Origin: Desmodus rotundus
Lineage: Eukaryota > Chordata > Mammalia > Chiroptera > Phyllostomidae
NCBI RefSeq assembly: GCF_022682495.2
Contig: NC_071389.1
Coordinates: 98,435,951 to 98,499,950, forward strand
DNA length: 64,000 bases
Direction: 5' to 3'
Each line of letters begins with the position of its first letter. Position 1 is the first letter of the stretch. The notes beneath the pieces are model-generated. The model saw only the letters and a list, made by a program, of their open reading frames with translations, was not told the origin of the DNA and did not search any database. A program made the position numbers and the translations under genes. Shown piece by piece: positions 59,730 to 64,000 of this stretch.

Positions 59730-60865
59730 CTTATAGGGCCCAAATCATACGTGTAAACTTTCATGAGCTGAACACACTGACATAAGCACCCAGATCAAGA
59801 ATTAGACCATCTCCAGACCTAGAATTCCCTCTTGAGGGCCCTTCTAGGAACTGGCCCTCCCCCAGCCCAATGTCACCACTGCCCTGACTTAAACCAGCAT
59901 GGGTTAGTTTTACTTACTCTTGGAACTGTGTATATATAAGAGGACTCACACAGTATATGTTCTTTTGCATCTGGCATCTTTTACTCAACATTATGTGAGA
60001 TTCTTCTCTGTTGTCTGTATAACAGTAATTTACTCATTTTCATTTCTTTGTAGTATTCTGTCATGCGCCTATATCACAATTTTTCCTTCCCCTGTTGACA
60101 GATAGATACTTAGGAACTTGTGGTTTGGTGTTTCTGTAAATAATGTTTCCATGAATATGTCTTCTCATGCACACTTTTAAGCATTCCTAGAGCACAGGTG
60201 TATCCTTAGCATTAGTAGACTCTGTTTTCCTAAGTGGTTGGATGGAAGTGGTATCAATTACACTTCCATCACCAGAGGATCAGAGTTCATGAGGATTTTA
60301 GGTAGGGCATGACAATGTGTCCTAGTCCACCATCAATGCCATCCAGTGTTTGTTCAGTGACTAAGTGAGTGAAAAGAGAAACAGTCCTGACTGAGACTGG
60401 CTGAATTCTCAAAAGACACCATCTGGGCCTAAAGACCAGCCAAAACAAGAAAGACCTCTCCCCTAAGGAATGCACTGCCTGTATGGAAGGTTTAAAACCA
60501 TGCTTCAGTGGGGTTTGGGGGTTTTCCGTTCAGTACAGGGAACTTGTGGTGTCTGGAACATAGAGGTGAGGAACCTGGCAGCCATCAGGCAGGACTTGAA
60601 GGCCTTAATCCCTTCGTCTGGAGGAGGGCCATGGAGCATTTGGATGAGGCCTGGAGGGTTGTCTGCACAAAATCAAGTCTGATGAGCTGGGGTGAGCACC
60701 AGGCTCTTTCCAGGTTTGTGAACAGGACCTGGACTATGGGCCTTATAAAAGCTTCAGGCTTCTTACCTGTTGAAAGGACTCAACCCCATAGGTCTGTTAA
60801 CTCTGCTTTGAGCTTTGCACATAGTCCTTAGTCTAGCTTTTAAGATGGAATCTGAGGTTCTTGAT
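59730..60865. repeat. Old LINE/LTR-like block interrupting the L1
   Basis: 59900-60250 resembles an L1 3' part ('ctcaacattatgtgagattc', 'gtatccttagcattag'). 60250-60860 has a TATA-like 'gggccttataaaagcttcag' and looks LTR-like. No coding potential is supported; boundaries are uncertain. Confidence 0.35.
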
Positions 60866-61220
60866 TAGATTGACTTTTTTTTCCCCTAATATAGTCATTT
60901 AGTGCTATAAATATCCTTCTGAGTACTTGCTTTAGTGGCATCCCACTGAGTGCCATATTCATTTCATTTCCATTCAGTTAAAAATATTTTCTAGTTTCCC
61001 TTCTGATTTTGCTTTGACCAAGGGTTAGATCTGTTATTTAGTTGCCAAATATTTGGGAATTTTCTAAATATCTTTTGGTTATTGATTTCTCATTTAATTC
61101 CCTGTGGTCAGAGTACATACTTTTTATGGCTTGAATTCTTTTAAGTTTGAGACATGTCTAGTGGCTCAGAATTAGGTTTGTCTGGGTAAATGTTCCATGT
61201 GCCCCTTAAAAGAATGTATG

Positions 61221-61907
61221 TACAGAGTCTCTCCAGGAGGTATCGCATCATGTAATATGAAAAATAGAGACACTTATGGAAGAAGATACAAGATACAAGA
61301 AACATTGTGCATAAGACAAAGACTTCTCAGTCCCTTTCAAAGTAGGCACCTTGGAACCTCACACAGTTCTCCCAGTCACCATCAGCTGCCCTGTCATATT
61401 TTCCTGAATCTCATCAACGGTCTGAAATCTCTTCCCTTTCAAAGGTGATGTTAGTTTTGGGAAAAGCCAAAAGTCACAGGGTGCCAAATCTGTGCTGTAG
61501 AGGGGCTGAGTCACCTGGGTGATTTGATGTTTCACCAAAAAACTCTACATAAGATTTGATTCATGAGTGGGCGTGTTGTTGTGATGAAGCTGCCAGTCAC
61601 CAGTTGTCCATAGCTGCGGCCTGCTGAATCATCTGAGGAGTTTCTGTGGAGTAATGTTCAAGCTTAATGCAAAATCTGATGCAGATTTGTTGCTCTACTC
61701 ACTCAATCATTTTGAATATGATGGTCACACAGTACACACACTCACTCAACAGTACGTACTGCCCCCATTGACTAGTACAGTGAAGTTGTTATTGTTTAAG
61801 CATGCGCATTCCAGTCCACTCTCCTTGGCTGCCAGGTTACCTTGATGTGGCACAAACCATTCCGGTTATATTAACAATGGCTGGACTTTTTCTGGACACA
61901 CCTTGTA
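61221..61907 (-). mobile_element. mariner DNA transposon, internally deleted
   Basis: Ends: left 'tacagagtctctccaggagg', right (rc) 'tacaaggtgtgtccagaaaa', with TA at both edges. The minus strand still reads a mariner transposase in pieces: an N-terminal helix-turn-helix part ('QQICIKFCIKLEHYSTETP', near 61640-61700) joined to a C-terminal catalytic part ('HHNNTPTHES' near 61575, 'YSTDLAPCDFWLFPKL' near 61470). At 687 bases it is about half of a complete mariner, so the middle is deleted. Where the second catalytic Asp is expected (HHDN) this copy has Asn. Confidence 0.85.
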
Positions 61908-62154
61908 TGTGCTGCTGCTATTGACAAGTTAGCTAGTGGGTTTGTCTGTTTCTTCTCCCAGTTCTATCAGTTTTTGCTCATGTATTTTAAAGCTCTGTTA
62001 TTAGATGCACAAACATTTAGAATTGTTATGTTTTCTTTGTGAATTACCCTCCTTATTATGAAATGATCCTCTATCTGTGATAGTATTTTTTGCTGTGAAA
62101 TCAACTTTATATTTGATGTTAATAGAGCCATTCCAACTTTTTAAAAAACTGTTT

Positions 62155-64000
62155 ATTGATTTTATTTTTTAAAATATATTTATTGATTATGCTATTACAG
62201 TTGTCCCATTCCCCCCCCCTTCACTCCACTCCTTCCTGCGCACCCCCTCCCTCCCACATTCCTCCCCTATAGTTCATGTCTATGGGTCATACTTATAAGT
62301 TCTTTGGCTTCTATATTTCCTACACTATTCTTACCCTCCCCCTGTCTATTTTCTACCCACCATTTATGCTACTCATTCTCTATACCTTTCCCCCCTCTCT
62401 CCCCCTCCCACTCCCCTGTTGATAACCCTCCATGTGAGCTCCATTTCTGTGGTTCTGTTCCTGTTCTAGTTGTTTGCTTAGTTTGCTTTTGTTTTTGTTG
62501 TAGGTGTGGTTAATAACTGTGGGTTTGCTGTCATTTTACTGTACATATTTTTTTATCTTCTTTTTCTTAGATAAATCCCTGTAACATTTTATATAATAAG
62601 GGCTTGGTAATGATGAACTCCTTTAACTTGACCTTATCTGAGAAGCACTTTATCTTCCCTTCCATTCTAAATGAAAGCTTTGCTGGATAGAGCAATCTTG
62701 GATGTAGGTCCTTGCCTTTCATGACTTGGAATACTTCCTTCCAGCCCCTTCTTGCCTGTAAGGTCTCTTTTGAGAAATCAGCTGACAGCCTCATGGGAAT
62801 TCCTTTGTAGGTAACTGTGTCCTTATTTCTTGCTGCTTCTAAGATTCTCTCCTTCTGTTTGATCTTGGGTAATGTAATTATGATGTGCCTTGGTGTGATC
62901 CTCCTTGGGTCCAGCTTCTTTGGGACTCTCTGAGCTTCCTGGACTTCCTGGAAGTCTAATTCCTTTGCCAGATTAGGGAAGTTCTCCTTCATTATTTGTT
63001 CAAATAAGTTTTCCATTTTTTGTTCTTCCTCTTCTCCTTCTGGCACCCCTATAATTCAGATGTTGGAACATTTAAACATGTCCTGGAGGTTCCTAAGCCT
63101 CCCATCATTTTTTTGAATTCTTGTTGCTTCATTCTTTTCTGGTTGGATGTTTCTTTCTTCCTTCTGATCCACACTGTTGATTCGAGTTCCAGTTTCCTTC
63201 CCATCACTATTGGTTCCCTTAGCATAGCCTTCATTTTTTCATCTAATTTGCGACCAAATTCAACCAATTCTGTGAGCTTCCTAATTATCAGTTTTTTTGA
63301 ACTGTGCATCTGATAGGTTGGCTATCTTCATTGCTTAGTTGTATTATTTCTGGAGCTTTGATCTGTTCTTTCATTGGGCCTTTTTTTTTTTTTTGTCTTG
63401 GTGTGCCTGTTATATAAATGGGCGGAGCCTTAGGTGTTCACAGGAGCGGGGTAACGCTGGTTGCTGCGCTGTGATGCTGTATGTGGGGGAGGGGCCGAGA
63501 GGGAGCAATGGCGCCTGCTCCACTCTCTGCTGTATTTCAGTCACTCCGTCTGCTACCCACAATCAAACTGGGCCCTTCTGGTGCTGATTCCTGAGTGGGT
63601 GGGCTTGTGTACGCTCTAGGCCCCTGTGGGTCTCTCCAAGAGAACTCTCCTGTGAGGCTGGGAGTTCTTCTGCTGACGCCTCAACCCCACGGGTGTTTTA
63701 TTTCCCTGTGCTGGAGCCCTGGGTTGCTCGGTCTGTTTTGCTCCCCTGCCGTTCCTCCCAGTTAATCTATGCGCGAATGTGGGGCCGCACTGCCTGCCCC
63801 GTTCCATAGTCCGCCACCTCTCTGGGTCTGCCAGCCCAGACTTTGCCGCGAGTCCTCTCCGCCCCGACTGCCCGTCTCTGCCCCTCCTACTGGTCTGGAT
63901 GAATGTTTCTTCTTTAACTTCTTGGTTGTCAGACTTCCATGCAGTTCAATTTTCTGTCAGTTCTGGTTGGTTTTTGTTTTTAAATTGTTGTTGTCCTTCT
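62155..64000 (-). mobile_element. Half-L1 copy D, cut by the window end
   Basis: From the 3' end: A tail, 'tgattatgctattacagttg' (rc 3' end), 3' region, ORF1 (about 62567-63380), an A run (T run at 63382-63396) and the GC-rich leader, homologous to copy B throughout. The last bases 'ttgttgttgtccttct' match the leader about 50-60 bases from the 5' end of copy A, so nearly all of the element is in the window. No ORF2 is present. Confidence 0.85.
62567..63380 (-). pseudogene. Half-L1 copy D ORF1, broken
   Basis: The C-terminal 159 codons are open (62567-63046): 'ENLFEQIMKENFPNLAKELD', 'RRITPRHIIITLPKIKQKE', 'ADFSKETLQARRGWKEVFQ'. An in-frame TGA lies at 63058-63060. Upstream, a deletion of about 20 bases near 63222 removes part of the coiled-coil region and shifts the frame; a further small indel lies near 63295. 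The stop at 62567-62569 is the family stop. Confidence 0.8.

Larger units (their letters stand above)
56570..62150 (-). mobile_element. Ancient L1 with nested insertions
   Basis: The + strand reads L1 backwards from the 3' end to the endonuclease: 3' part 56570-57120 ('gctttattgaagtagaaccg', 'gaaatcatacagcatgtact'), ORF2 C-terminal 57100-57900, RT 58000-59720 ('gtttctactgaattggcatt', 'catctgggcccagcatgttc'), endonuclease 60870-61215 ('ccctgtggtcagagtacata') and 61908-62145. Another LINE/LTR-like block (about 59730-60860) and Tigger, VES and mariner copies interrupt it. All frames are dead. Confidence 0.7.

Overview
This is nuclear genomic DNA from a placental mammal, almost certainly a bat. 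The evidence is eight copies of the chiropteran tRNA-derived VES-type SINE, two near full-length L1 elements, MaLR LTRs, MIRs and Tigger remnants, and one CpG-island promoter joined to a recognisable exon. The VES consensus looks yangochiropteran, but I cannot name a species. There is no bacterial or viral gene, no CRISPR array and no operon.

One host gene is supported. Exon 1 of BICD2 (dynein-dynactin cargo adaptor) lies at 27229-27468 on the + strand, with a CpG-rich promoter upstream (about 26600-27228). A GT splice donor follows at once. I found no second coding exon, so from 27469 to the end of the window the DNA is read as BICD2 intron 1 (at least 36.5 kb). The first 26 kb is intergenic.

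Layout: 1-4110 is intergenic with LTR remnants, old L1, a VES and a MIR. 4112-14400 is a deep nest of insertions: a MaLR LTR holds a VES SINE, which holds an ORF1-only half-L1, which holds an ERV solo LTR, a full-length L1 and a twin-primed L1. 14400-23450 carries old L1 pieces, VES copies, a second half-L1 split by an L1 tail, MIRs, a hAT element with 8-bp duplications and another MaLR LTR. 23495-25050 is an older half-L1. 26600-27700 is the BICD2 promoter and exon. The intron holds a mariner MITE, tandem VES elements, half-L1 pieces, a second full-length L1 (40286-46992), a clean 1.9-kb half-L1 with target-site duplications (49434-51339), an ancient L1 carrying Tigger, VES and mariner insertions (56570-62150), and a half-L1 cut by the window end (62155-64000).

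The most notable system is the half-L1 lineage. Six copies have their own 5' region, a diverged L1-type ORF1 and a distinct 3' tail, but never an ORF2. They sit beside L1s whose ORF1 frames are still open but whose ORF2 frames are broken. The half-L1s must have been copied by an L1 reverse transcriptase acting in trans. The two full-length L1s also carry unrelated modules inside otherwise shared 5' UTRs.
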